A DNA stretch of 64,000 nt from NCBI GenBank assembly GCA_035530615.1, contig DATKUL010000001.1:124001-188000 (forward strand), read 5' to 3'. Both the position numbers and the translations under genes were made by a program. Source of the stretch: Candidatus Paceibacterota bacterium. Lineage in GTDB: Bacteria > Actinomycetota > Actinomycetes > Nanopelagicales > Nanopelagicaceae. Of this stretch, positions 27,422 through 35,879 are shown one piece after another; within the stretch, counting starts at the first letter, position 1, and every line of letters starts with the position of its first letter. Under the pieces are notes generated by a model. That model saw only the letters and a list, made by a program, of their open reading frames with translations, did not search any database and had not been told where the DNA came from.

Positions 27422-28897
27422 ATGATTGTAGAAACCGAATTACTTCGGCGAGTTGCGCCGGAAATTAAGGGGGACTCACGTCGAGTTATTGCCCGCTTAT
27501 ACCTGCCTGGACAAGAAATTACGGATGACGAAATTTCCCGAGCCGACGCAGTTATTGAGCGTATTATGGGCATGACCGACGAGGAAGTCTCCACCACTCT
27601 GGCCGAGACCATTGGACGCTTCGGCGATCGCCATCATGACCTCCGTGCCACACTCACCGAGAATTTCGGACACGTTGGGCACCGACTTCCGAGAGCGGTG
27701 GATGTCTCCGTGGAAAGACGGGAATTAATCGGCGCGTATTTCACCAAGGAGTACTCAATTGAAGGCGCCGCGCTCTTTAATCCATCCATATGCGTCCATC
27801 CCGATCAGACGGGCCTACAACCAGGCGAACTGCGATTTATTATGAGCGCGCGGGCTGTGGGAGAGGGTCACATTTCATCGATCGAATTTCGCACGGGAAT
27901 ACTCACTGCGAGCGAAGTCCGACTTGACGAGCCAGGAAAGCGACTCCTCACGGGTACTACTGTCCACACGACTATGACGTGTGACTTCCTCCGCGCCTCC
28001 CTGGAAGAATTCCGAGACGTAACTCCGGCAAAGGCGGTCTTTGATCTGCTTCCAGATACTTTTGATGCAAGCCACTTGGACAGTGCTATTGCTGCCGTGG
28101 AGAAGGATGAATTAACTCAAGGAAGTGCCCGAGAGATTATTAAAGATATGAAGTCGATCTTCGCCTGCAGCTATCGAGTGGATTTCCCGTATGACCGTCC
28201 AATTTCAGAACGCATTCTTTTCCCGACCTCCGTAGATGAATCCCAAGGGATGGAGGACGCGCGCTTCACCGCATTCGTCGACGAGACTGGGCTAGTCAAT
28301 TACTACGCGACCTACACCGCATACGATGGCTCTCGCGTAAAACCCCACCTCATTCAAACAGTGGATTTCCAAACTTTTGACATCACTCGTCTCATTGGTC
28401 CCGCCGCGAAAAACAAAGGAATGGCTCTTTTCCCTCGTCAAGTCAATGGGAAGTACCTTGCGCTTTCACGATGGGATCGAGAGAGCATAAGCGTCGCGAC
28501 CTCACCAGACACCAAGACCTGGGGTGATGCCACTGAAATCTGCATACCTGAACAGCCATGGGAGTTCATTCAACTTGGCAACTGTGGATCGCCAATCGAA
28601 ACCCCGGAAGGTTGGCTAGTGGTTACTCACGGCGTGGGGCCAATGCGTGAGTACGGTATCGGTGTAGTTCTACTAGATTTGGTTGATCCAACTATTGTGC
28701 TTGGCGTGCTGAGTCAACCACTTATTACTGCGGATATTGATGAGCGAGATGGATACACGCCAAATGTTGTTTACTCATGCGGTGCTTTGGTCCACGAACA
28801 AACCCTCGTTTTACCGTATGGCTACAGCGACGTAGCAATTCGATTTGCCTTCGTCGACCTTCCGGAATTAATGAATAGGCTCCGCACATCTCTCTGA
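27422..28897 (+). CDS. Glycoside hydrolase family 130-type protein (probable beta-mannoside phosphorylase or hydrolase)
   Basis: This 491-residue protein has a five-bladed beta-propeller pattern. It contains FNPSICVHPD near residue 119, GMEDARFTAF near residue 277 and later CGSPIETPEGWLVVTHG, typical of GH130 (DUF377). Known members phosphorolyse beta-mannosides to mannose-1-phosphate, though some hydrolyse. An N-terminal helical segment of ~100 residues precedes the propeller. Two ATGs, 27416 and 27422, are possible; 27422 has GAGAGG at good spacing. No signal peptide is present, so it acts inside the cell. It converges with the phosphomannomutase-like gene. Confidence 0.8.
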   Translation: MIVETELLRRVAPEIKGDSRRVIARLYLPGQEITDDEISRADAVIERIMGMTDEEVSTTLAETIGRFGDRHHDLRATLTENFGHVGHRLPRAVDVSVERRELIGAYFTKEYSIEGAALFNPSICVHPDQTGLQPGELRFIMSARAVGEGHISSIEFRTGILTASEVRLDEPGKRLLTGTTVHTTMTCDFLRASLEEFRDVTPAKAVFDLLPDTFDASHLDSAIAAVEKDELTQGSAREIIKDMKSIFACSYRVDFPYDRPISERILFPTSVDESQGMEDARFTAFVDETGLVNYYATYTAYDGSRVKPHLIQTVDFQTFDITRLIGPAAKNKGMALFPRQVNGKYLALSRWDRESISVATSPDTKTWGDATEICIPEQPWEFIQLGNCGSPIETPEGWLVVTHGVGPMREYGIGVVLLDLVDPTIVLGVLSQPLITADIDERDGYTPNVVYSCGALVHEQTLVLPYGYSDVAIRFAFVDLPELMNRLRTSL

Positions 28898-28910
28898 CTT
28901 CACTTGGAAT

Positions 28911-29654
28911 TTACGCTTCCCACCCAACTATCGCTTCGATAACCCGCTTTGTTTCATTGTGATCTCTTACTTGGATAGAGATGACACCTGCCTCCTTGAC
29001 TGGATAATCATTGCCACCGGGGAAAACAGCATCTCCGACGAAGAGCATTTCCGCCCTATCTATATGAAGAATCTCTTCAAGTTTTGCAATCCCATATGCC
29101 TTGTCGATACCGGGTCGCGTGACATCAATGGAGGTCGTACCTCCTAGACGGACCGAAAACTCCGGAATTAGTTCCGCCAGAAGAGTCTGCATCTTCGTTC
29201 GCTTTGCAAAGTCCGGATCCCACTCCTTCTTTTCAGCAATCGGTGCTGATTGTCCCAAGGCGGAGAAAGTAATTTGGCTCCCTCGATCCTCAATAATTTC
29301 ACCCCACACTTTCTTAGGTGCAAGTTCAAGGGAAATCATGGCCATATTTAATGCACTTTTTATCTGCTCTTTCTGACCATCAGAAAGAGCGTCCGAATAG
29401 ATTTCCTCCCATGTCAAGGAGAATCTATAAAATTTTGTTCCGCATGTTGGTAATAAGTACAAGTTTGAGAAAGCATTCGTGTCAAACCCTGATGTAAGCA
29501 ACTGCTTCTGGAATTGCGGCCAATCGCCACCCGAAATCACCGCCACTTTTGTCATTGATAGGAGGGAATTAAGTAGAACAATCATCTCAGGGTCCACCGC
29601 TGATTTACTTTCGGCGAGAGTTCCATCGAGATCAAAGACGACGAGTTTCTTCAT
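28911..29654 (-). CDS. HAD-IIB phosphatase/mutase of the phosphomannomutase family
   Basis: This 247-residue protein has HAD motif I FDLDGTLAES (Asp-8 and Asp-10), motif II ISGGD (Ser-41), motif III Lys-185, and motif IV VGDAVFPGGNDYPV (Asp-208, Asn-215, Asp-216). The GD-x4-GGND form and the cap segment EDRGSQITFSALGQ resemble eukaryotic-type phosphomannomutases, which interconvert mannose-1- and mannose-6-phosphate; a plain sugar phosphatase is the alternative. GTG precedes the ATG at 29654, and AGG sits eight bases before the ATG. The gene lies next to GH130, whose product could be mannose-1-phosphate. Confidence 0.8.
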   Translation of the reverse strand: MKKLVVFDLDGTLAESKSAVDPEMIVLLNSLLSMTKVAVISGGDWPQFQKQLLTSGFDTNAFSNLYLLPTCGTKFYRFSLTWEEIYSDALSDGQKEQIKSALNMAMISLELAPKKVWGEIIEDRGSQITFSALGQSAPIAEKKEWDPDFAKRTKMQTLLAELIPEFSVRLGGTTSIDVTRPGIDKAYGIAKLEEILHIDRAEMLFVGDAVFPGGNDYPVKEAGVISIQVRDHNETKRVIEAIVGWEA

Positions 29655-29661
29655 CACAAAA

Positions 29662-29700
29662 CCTAACTAATAATGTTCTGAAGCCAATTTATTGGTTAGG
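29662..29700 (-). terminator. Possible terminator after the ABC-F gene
   Basis: On the minus strand CCTAAC and GTTAGG are 27 bases apart and enclose a CCAATAAATTGG hairpin; TTTTG follows. It starts just after the ABC-F stop and ends before the phosphomannomutase-like gene. The weak A/T pairing makes this a moderate call. Confidence 0.4.
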
Positions 29701-29705
29701 TAAGA

Positions 29706-31307
29706 CTAGTGCTCGAAGACTGGTTCTGGACTCTCGAATACCTTGCCATTTGCCCCAAAAATCAGATAGCGCGTGAAGCCTCGAGTAAACCAGCGATCAT
29801 GAGTCACCGAGACCACCGTCCCGACGTACTGCGCCAAGGCCGTCTCTAAACTTTCAGCACTTGCGAGATCCAAGTTATCTGTCGGCTCATCAAGAAGCAA
29901 AAGTGTCGATCCAGATAACTCGAGAAGAAGAACTTGAAAGCGCGCCTGCTGGCCACCGGAGAGAGAGGAGAATTTCTGCTCGGCCTGGTTATGTATTTCA
30001 TACCGACGCAGAACACTCTTTGCAGGGCCTAATTGAAGAGAATAATTCTCCCAGAGAAGTTCGAGCAGAGTCTTATTGAAGAACTCCGGATGGGTATGAG
30101 TCTGCGCAAAATAACCCGCTTTGACGCGAGCTCCTAATTTGAACTCACCGGAGTACTTCACCGCTTTATCGCCGGAAATCATCCGCAGAAAGTGGGACTT
30201 GCCAGTTCCATTCTTTCCGAGCACCGCAACACGATCGCCAAAGAAGATTTCGAAATTGAAAGGCTCAGTAAGTCCCGTAAGTGAGAGGTTCTCCATGGTC
30301 AGTGCCCGGACACCTGTACGCCCCCCGCGCAATCCCACCTGCACATCTTGTTCAATCGGAGGCGCTTCCGGTGGACCGACCTCTTCAAATTTGCGTAGGC
30401 GTGTCTGCATAGCGCGATATTTTGACGCCATATCCGGGCTACTCGCGGCCTGCCATTGCAAAGTGCGGACAAGCTCTTTGAGGCGATCATGTTCCTGTTC
30501 CCAACGGAGTAAAATTTCTGCAAATCGCTCGTTTCGAGCTTTTCGCGCGTCATGCCACGTTGAGAATTTTCCGCCATGAACCCAGGCAGTATTCCCATTG
30601 GCGCCTTGCTCAAGAGTGACAATTTTGTTGGCGGTGCGATCAAGAAGTTCGCGATCGTGGCTGACGAATAGGACAGTCTTCTTTGTCTCGGTAATCACTT
30701 CTTCAAGCCAGCGTTTGGATGGAACATCCAGATAGTTATCTGGCTCATCAAGGAGCAGGACTTCTTCCGGCCCTTGTAAGAGGGCACGCAGAACCAACTT
30801 CTTCTGTTCTCCTCCTGAAAGTGTGTTCACACTCCGCTGCGCAACTTCGTCAAAGGATTTGCCGAGTGACTCGGTGCAGCAGACATCCCAGATAACTTCG
30901 AAGTCATACCCTCCTGCATCGCCCCAATTCACGAGGGCTTGAGCGTATGCCATCTGGTCACGCTCTTCGTTTCGTGCATTCATTAATTCTTCGCTTGCCT
31001 CTACAGCGGCGGCGGCATCCCTGATTCGTTTGGGTGCCACTGAGATAAGTAAGTCGCGAACATTCGTGTCATCTCGTACAGAGCCGATAAATTGGCGCAT
31101 CACTCCGAGACCGCCAGAGATAGAAATAGCACCTGATTCTGGTTGAATATCCCCAGAAATCATGCGTATGAGCGTGGTTTTGCCCGATCCATTGGCACCG
31201 ATCAGTGCCACCTTTGCACCGTCACCGACTCGGAAATTGACGTCGTTAAGGAGCACTCGGCCATCGGAGAGAGAAAACTCCACGGCATTTACATCAATGT
31301 GACCCAT
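29706..31307 (-). CDS. ABC-F family ATPase
   Basis: This 533-residue soluble protein has two ABC domains. The first has Walker A GANGSGKT and signature LSGGEQKK; the second has GKNGTGKS and LSGGQQAR. A charged linker near residues 225-330 (RWEQEHDRLKELVRT, MQTRLRKFEE) is the P-site tRNA interaction motif of ABC-F proteins. There are no membrane segments. Such proteins act on the ribosome as translation factors (EttA-like) or protect it from antibiotics; the subfamily cannot be decided here. It starts at the TAATG that ends truA, so it is coupled to the rpoA-rplQ-truA transcript. Confidence 0.88.
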   Translation of the reverse strand: MGHIDVNAVEFSLSDGRVLLNDVNFRVGDGAKVALIGANGSGKTTLIRMISGDIQPESGAISISGGLGVMRQFIGSVRDDTNVRDLLISVAPKRIRDAAAAVEASEELMNARNEERDQMAYAQALVNWGDAGGYDFEVIWDVCCTESLGKSFDEVAQRSVNTLSGGEQKKLVLRALLQGPEEVLLLDEPDNYLDVPSKRWLEEVITETKKTVLFVSHDRELLDRTANKIVTLEQGANGNTAWVHGGKFSTWHDARKARNERFAEILLRWEQEHDRLKELVRTLQWQAASSPDMASKYRAMQTRLRKFEEVGPPEAPPIEQDVQVGLRGGRTGVRALTMENLSLTGLTEPFNFEIFFGDRVAVLGKNGTGKSHFLRMISGDKAVKYSGEFKLGARVKAGYFAQTHTHPEFFNKTLLELLWENYSLQLGPAKSVLRRYEIHNQAEQKFSSLSGGQQARFQVLLLELSGSTLLLLDEPTDNLDLASAESLETALAQYVGTVVSVTHDRWFTRGFTRYLIFGANGKVFESPEPVFEH

Positions 31308-32167
31308 TACTCTGCTTCGTCTCTGCGTCTAAGTGTTTCTTCTATCCGAGTCAGAAGCTGGTCTTCCGGTGGATAGTCAACTTGGACAAGCGTTAATCCA
31401 CGCGATGGAAATACCAAACTATCAGAAACTCTCTTCCGGTTGTCGAGTACTTCTTTTATCCATTCGGCGGGGAACCGTCCGTCCGCCACACAAACGACTG
31501 CACCAACAAGATTACGCACCATCGAATAACAGAACGCATCAGCAACTATTTCCGCCAGCAATCCGTCTTCATTTCGTATCCAAGAGAACTTTTCCAATGT
31601 TCGGATTGTCGTTCCGCCTTGCCGGAATTTACAGAAAGCGGCGAAATCATTTTCGCCAACCAGAAGTGTGCTTGCTTGATTCATGACATCTACATCAAGA
31701 GGGCGATACCAGGGTGCGACATCGAAACGACGCATGGGCAGAATGGGACGGTTGTTGTCGACGATTTTGTACTGGTAGTACCGACGCAAGGCTGAGAAGC
31801 GCGCGTGAAAACCTACGGGAGCAATACTCGCTGACAAGATTCGAACATCTTCATCAAGAATCCGGTTGAGCCGATACGGCAACTCATCAATATTCCAGTC
31901 ATCTTTCTTAGAATATGGGCCGATCTCTAAATCTGGAATATCAACGTGAACTACTTGCCCCGAGGCGTGCACTCCCGCATCAGTGCGCCCCGCGACAATT
32001 GTTTCAACATGTACCCGGGTGAGTTTCTGTAGCGCACTTTCGACTTCGCTCTGAACGGTCCGTCGCTCTGGTTGCTTACTCCATCCAGAAAAATTCGTGC
32101 CATCGTATGCAATATCCAGGCGTAAACGAAGAAACCCACTCTCGGCAAAGAGAGTGGGTTCCGTCAT
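31307..32167 (-). CDS. truA: tRNA pseudouridine(38-40) synthase TruA
   Basis: This 286-residue enzyme isomerises uridines at positions 38-40 of tRNA anticodon arms. DIAYDGTNFSGW is the family opening and GRTDAGVHA contains the catalytic Asp-63. YQYKIVDN and FCYSMVRNLVGAV are further family landmarks. It follows rplQ, the usual actinobacterial arrangement, and overlaps the ABC-F start by one base. Confidence 0.96.
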   Translation of the reverse strand: MTEPTLFAESGFLRLRLDIAYDGTNFSGWSKQPERRTVQSEVESALQKLTRVHVETIVAGRTDAGVHASGQVVHVDIPDLEIGPYSKKDDWNIDELPYRLNRILDEDVRILSASIAPVGFHARFSALRRYYQYKIVDNNRPILPMRRFDVAPWYRPLDVDVMNQASTLLVGENDFAAFCKFRQGGTTIRTLEKFSWIRNEDGLLAEIVADAFCYSMVRNLVGAVVCVADGRFPAEWIKEVLDNRKRVSDSLVFPSRGLTLVQVDYPPEDQLLTRIEETLRRRDEAE

Positions 32168-32185
32168 GAGAATTTCGGTGAGTTG

Positions 32186-32686
32186 TTACTCAGCGTCTTT
32201 CTTTACAGCGGCTTTTTCAGCTGTGGCCTTTTTAGTAGCAGTCGCCTTTTTATCAGCAACAGTCTTTGCGGAAGAGGCTTTCTTTGCAGCTTTCTCAGCT
32301 TCGGTAACAACTGCCTTCTTGGCAGGGGTGCCTTCCGTCAAAACCTCGATAACCGCCATAGGAGCGTTGTCGCCCTTACGTGGGTTGATCTTTGTTATAC
32401 GGGTGTAGCCACCATTGCGCTCTCCAAAGCGTGGTCCAATTTCAGTGAAGAGAGTATGAACAACGCTCTTGTTTGAAATTGTGGCCATTACTTGGCGACG
32501 AGCTGCCAGATCGCCCTTCTTTGCGAAGGTGATCAATTTTTCTGCGAGTGGGCGCAGACGCTTGGCCTTCGCGTGCGTCGTTGTGATCTTGCCATGCTCG
32601 AAAAGCTGCTCAGCAAGAGTTCCTAGGAGTAGTCGCTCATGTGCTGGGCCACTGCCCAGACGAGGACCTTTACTTGGTTTTGGCAT
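32186..32686 (-). CDS. rplQ: 50S ribosomal protein L17
   Basis: The first ~120 residues are standard L17 ([20 protein letters not shown], then [20 protein letters not shown]). A ~45-residue Lys/Ala-rich tail follows, common in actinobacterial L17 and probably disordered on the ribosome surface. GGAG lies five bases before the ATG. It is placed 8 bases after rpoA and before truA. Confidence 0.96.
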   Translation of the reverse strand: MPKPSKGPRLGSGPAHERLLLGTLAEQLFEHGKITTTHAKAKRLRPLAEKLITFAKKGDLAARRQVMATISNKSVVHTLFTEIGPRFGERNGGYTRITKINPRKGDNAPMAVIEVLTEGTPAKKAVVTEAEKAAKKASSAKTVADKKATATKKATAEKAAVKKDAE

Positions 32687-32694
32687 GTTATCTC

Positions 32695-33708
32695 CTAGGC
32701 CTGCTCGTTCTCGACGAATTCATCGTCAAGATTTACGTCGTAATTCTGGTGTTGGGTTGGATCGAATCCAACTGGACTGTCCTTGAGAGACATTCCCATA
32801 GAAACCAACTTGGCCTTGACCTCATCGATGGACTTTGATCCAAAGTTGCGGATATCAAGAAGATCGGCTTCGCTGCGGCCGACAAGTTCGCCAACCGTGT
32901 GAATGCCTTCGCGCTTCAAGCAGTTGTATGAACGAACGGTGAGATCAAGATCTTCGATGGGAAGAGCAAGATCGGCGGCAAGAGCCGCATCGAGAACGGA
33001 AGGTCCCATTTCGATGCCTTCAGCATCTACATTGAGTTCGCGAGCAAGCCCGAAGAGTTCAACCAGAGTCTTACCAGCAGATGCAATTGCATCACGTGGC
33101 TTCATTGATGGCTTGGTCTCTACATCAACAACCAGGCGATCGAAGTCGGTGCGCTGTTCAACGCGAGTGGCTTCTACTTTGTAAGTGACCTTGAGAACTG
33201 GTGAATAGATTGAGTCAACAGGAATGCGACCAATTTCGGCGCCAGCTTGCTTGTTCTGGACTGCAGTTACATATCCACGACCACGTTCGACGGTGAGTTC
33301 GATCTCCAGGCTTGCCTTCCCGTTGAGGGTTGCCAGGTGGAGAGCTGGATTGTGAACTTCAACTCCGCTTGGCACAGCAATATCTGCACCGGTCACGGGG
33401 CCAGCCCCTGATTTACGGATGTAAAGAATGCTTGGTTCGTCATTATCTGAAGAGAGCACCAAGTTCTTAATATTAAGAACAATATCGGTGAGATCTTCAA
33501 GAACGCCTTCGAGAGTAGTGAATTCGTGTAGTGCGCCACCGACACGGATGCTCGTAACTGCTGCTCCTGGAATTGAGGAGAGCAGGGTGCGACGCATTGA
33601 GTTGCCGAGGGTGTAACCGAAACCAGGCTCTAGTGGTTCGATGATGAAGCGTGAACGCGTATCACTTAGTACTTCTTCACTGAGGGTGGGACGTTGTGCA
33701 ATTAGCAC
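32695..33708 (-). CDS. rpoA: DNA-directed RNA polymerase alpha subunit
   Basis: This 337-residue protein has the N-terminal dimerisation domain ([25 protein letters not shown]) that nucleates polymerase assembly and a C-terminal domain with [18 protein letters not shown] and [15 protein letters not shown] that contacts UP elements and activators. The start codon is GTG at 33708 with GGAGGAG upstream. A stem-loop lies in the 96 bases between rpsD and rpoA. Confidence 0.97.
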   Translation of the reverse strand: MLIAQRPTLSEEVLSDTRSRFIIEPLEPGFGYTLGNSMRRTLLSSIPGAAVTSIRVGGALHEFTTLEGVLEDLTDIVLNIKNLVLSSDNDEPSILYIRKSGAGPVTGADIAVPSGVEVHNPALHLATLNGKASLEIELTVERGRGYVTAVQNKQAGAEIGRIPVDSIYSPVLKVTYKVEATRVEQRTDFDRLVVDVETKPSMKPRDAIASAGKTLVELFGLARELNVDAEGIEMGPSVLDAALAADLALPIEDLDLTVRSYNCLKREGIHTVGELVGRSEADLLDIRNFGSKSIDEVKAKLVSMGMSLKDSPVGFDPTQHQNYDVNLDDEFVENEQA

Positions 33709-33729
33709 TGTTGCTCCTCCATATGTCTG

Positions 33730-33751
33730 GGAGATCCACTATTTGATCTCC
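33730..33751 (-). other. Stem-loop upstream of rpoA
   Basis: GGAGATC and GATCTCC form a perfect seven-base stem around an eight-base loop, 22 bases before the rpoA start. There is no U-tract, so it is unlikely to terminate. It could stabilise or process the transcript between rpsD and rpoA. Confidence 0.4.
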
Positions 33752-33804
33752 TGCTTGTTCCTCTTTTATTCAGTTTTTCACTTCTTTAAAGCAAATCCAA
33801 AGGG

Positions 33805-34431
33805 TTACTTGGAGTAAAGCTCAACGATTAACTGCTCTTGAACCTGGGTATCGATGACAGCGCGTGCCGGAACGCCGTGGATGATGATGCGCATTTGCGA
33901 ACCAACAACCTCCATCCATGCAGGTACTGACTTCTCGCCAAGCTCGGCGCTAGCAACGATAAATGGTGTGAGATCCAATGACTTTGGAAGAACATCAATG
34001 ATGTCCATCGCAGAGACTCGGAAGGAAGGAATATTTACCTTCTTGCCATTTACAAGGAAGTGTCCATGACGGACCAACTGACGTGCCATGTCGCGGCTCT
34101 TTGCAAAGCCAGCGCGGAACACAACGTTATCCAAACGGGTTTCTAGAATTACGAGAAGGTTTTCACCAGTTTTACCTTGGCGACGGTTTGCCTCTTCGTA
34201 GTAACCGCGGAACTGCTTCTCCAGTACACCGTAAATACGTGCGCACTTCTGCTTCTCACGCATCTGAAGTAAATACTCAGATTCCTTCGAACGACCGCGA
34301 CCGTGTTGCCCTGGTGGGTATGGACGAGATTCGATCGGACATTTTGGTCCATCGCACTTAGAGCCCTTAAGGAAGAGCTTTACTTTTTCGCGACGGCAGC
34401 GCTTGCAATCTGCTCCGGTATAACGAGCCAT
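33805..34431 (-). CDS. rpsD: 30S ribosomal protein S4
   Basis: This 208-residue protein carries an N-terminal zinc site with cysteines at residues 9, 12, 26 and 31 (CKRC, then CDGPKC), the zinc-binding form of S4. The S4 RNA-binding domain follows (NVVFRAGFAKSRDMARQLVRHGHF). S4 initiates 30S assembly and often autoregulates its operon. It follows rpsK by 16 bases. Confidence 0.97.
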   Translation of the reverse strand: MARYTGADCKRCRREKVKLFLKGSKCDGPKCPIESRPYPPGQHGRGRSKESEYLLQMREKQKCARIYGVLEKQFRGYYEEANRRQGKTGENLLVILETRLDNVVFRAGFAKSRDMARQLVRHGHFLVNGKKVNIPSFRVSAMDIIDVLPKSLDLTPFIVASAELGEKSVPAWMEVVGSQMRIIIHGVPARAVIDTQVQEQLIVELYSK

Positions 34432-34447
34432 TTATTCTCTTCCTTCC

Positions 34448-34873
34448 TTAAACTCGACGTGGCTTGGGTGGACGGCAACCGTTGTGGGGGGCTGGTGTGA
34501 CATCAGAGATGGCACCAACTTCCAAACCAGCAGCCTGTAATGAACGAATTGCAGTCTCACGTCCAGAGCCTGGACCCTTGACGAAAACATCGACTTTCTT
34601 CAAACCGTGCTCCTGTGCGCGACGAGCAGCAGCTTCTGCAGCCAACTGCGCGGCGAACGGAGTTGATTTACGTGAACCTTTGTAGCCAACCTGGCCTGAT
34701 GAAGCCCATGAAATAACGGCACCGGTTGTGTCGGTGATGGAAATAATCGTGTTGTTGAAGGTGCTCTTAATGTGAGCATGACCGACAGCAATGTTCTTCT
34801 TCTCCTTCTTGCGAAGTTTTACTTTGCCTTTAGCGCCTTTTGCGGCGCCGGCTTTAGCTTTAGGAGCGGCCAT
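34448..34873 (-). CDS. rpsK: 30S ribosomal protein S11
   Basis: This 141-residue platform protein of the small subunit starts with a Lys/Ala-rich segment ([17 protein letters not shown]) and then the S11 core [18 protein letters not shown], ending in [17 protein letters not shown], the conserved tail. Its ATG overlaps the rpsM stop (TAATG). Confidence 0.97.
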   Translation of the reverse strand: MAAPKAKAGAAKGAKGKVKLRKKEKKNIAVGHAHIKSTFNNTIISITDTTGAVISWASSGQVGYKGSRKSTPFAAQLAAEAAARRAQEHGLKKVDVFVKGPGSGRETAIRSLQAAGLEVGAISDVTPAPHNGCRPPKPRRV

Positions 34874-35250
34874 TACTTAGTCACCTTCTTCTTGCCAGCA
34901 ATTGCTTTACGAGGACCCTTACGCGTACGTGCGTTGGTGTGTGTACGTTGACCGCGAACAGGAAGTCCCTTGCGGTGACGAATACCTTGATAGCTCTGGA
35001 TTTCAACCTTGCGTCGAATGTCTCCAGCGATTTCGCGACGTAGGTCGCCCTCGATCTTGAAGTTAGCTTCGATGAATTCACGAAGTTTCGCGAGCTCTGG
35101 CTCTTGCAGATCCTTAACGCGAACATCTGGACTAATGCCAGTTGCCGCCAATGTTTTTTGTGAACGAGTAAGACCCATTCCGAAGATATAGGTGAGCGCA
35201 ATCTCAACGCGTTTTTCACGCGGAAGATCGACACCGACAAGACGTGCCAT
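34873..35250 (-). CDS. rpsM: 30S ribosomal protein S13
   Basis: This 125-residue head protein contacts the P-site tRNA through its basic tail ([20 protein letters not shown]). [20 protein letters not shown] is the standard S13 opening, so the ATG at 35250 was chosen over one at 35262 that adds four unrelated residues. No strong ribosome-binding site precedes it, and a structured 150-base leader lies upstream. Confidence 0.96.
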   Translation of the reverse strand: MARLVGVDLPREKRVEIALTYIFGMGLTRSQKTLAATGISPDVRVKDLQEPELAKLREFIEANFKIEGDLRREIAGDIRRKVEIQSYQGIRHRKGLPVRGQRTHTNARTRKGPRKAIAGKKKVTK

Positions 35251-35269
35251 GTATTCAACCATTCAGTAA

Positions 35270-35356
35270 TCCGACAGGTCCTCCGCAATGCTCCCCATCA
35301 ATTGATGAGCCTCAGCCTGTCGGACCAAGGGTCTGCTCTCTTAATCTTTCGATTAA
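35270..35356 (-). other. Structured intergenic region between rpmJ and rpsM
   Basis: Reading the minus strand, a TTAATC-GAAA-GATTAA hairpin with a GNRA loop (35356-35341) is followed by an outer stem TCCGACAGG/CCTGTCGGA (35324-35316 with 35278-35270) that encloses the palindrome CATCAATTGATG (35307-35296). The 151-base gap is one of the longest inside the ribosomal genes. Such pairing fits a leader that modulates rpsM expression, but no known riboregulator class matches. Confidence 0.5.
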
Positions 35357-35401
35357 TCAAGCAGTCGCATCACGCGCTTGCTCTACTTCAAAATCAGAGA
35401 A

Positions 35402-35515
35402 TTAACCCTGACGTTGCTTGTGTCGGAGGTTGTCGCAGATAACCATGACGCGACCTTTGCGACGGATAACTTTGCACTTATCGCAAATCTTCTTCACGCT
35501 TGGCTTAACTTTCAT
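35402..35515 (-). CDS. rpmJ: 50S ribosomal protein L36
   Basis: This 37-residue protein is a zinc-ribbon L36: [20 protein letters not shown] followed by Gly-Arg and [15 protein letters not shown]. Cys-11, Cys-14, Cys-27 and His-32 are the zinc ligands. It lies 13 bases after infA and before rpsM, the standard alpha-operon order. It was found by direct translation between the two neighbours. Confidence 0.96.
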   Translation of the reverse strand: MKVKPSVKKICDKCKVIRRKGRVMVICDNLRHKQRQG

Positions 35516-35528
35516 GACTGCCCTCCTT

Positions 35529-35750
35529 CTACTTGTAGCGGTAAACAATCCGACCTCTTGTGAGGTCATACGGACTCAACTCCACGATGACACGGTCAGC
35601 TGGAAGAATACGAATGTAGTTCTTTCGCATCTTCCCACTGATGTGAGCGAGGATCCTGTGCCCGTTAGTTAACTCAACACGAAACATCGCATTAGGCAGA
35701 GCTTCGGCAACGGTGCCCTCGATTTCGATAGCACCATCTTTCTTGGCCAA
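35529..35750 (-). CDS. infA: Translation initiation factor IF-1
   Basis: This 73-residue OB-fold factor binds the ribosomal A site during initiation. The protein from TTG at 35750 reads [20 protein letters not shown] after the initiator Met, a near-perfect match to actinobacterial IF-1, and ends [17 protein letters not shown] sits six bases before the TTG. An in-frame ATG 105 bases further upstream gives a non-homologous extension, so TTG is the likely start. The gene is separated from map, its usual neighbour, by the amino-sugar cassette. Confidence 0.95.
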   Translation of the reverse strand: MAKKDGAIEIEGTVAEALPNAMFRVELTNGHRILAHISGKMRKNYIRILPADRVIVELSPYDLTRGRIVYRYK

Positions 35751-35879
35751 GCGATACCTTCTTTTCTGTGACTGTTCGTGAGTGCTTCTTGCGAAGCGAA
35801 GGGTAAGTCTAAAGCCAGGCGTGGGTATAAGGGAAATCGGTGCCAAATTGCCCAATTTCGCGCATCCGCCACATGAGAC

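Noticed and set aside
35751-35879. Promoter for infA in its 129-base upstream gap
   Set aside because: TAGACT and TTATAC-like boxes are present, but no -35/-10 pair with normal spacing stood out enough to call.
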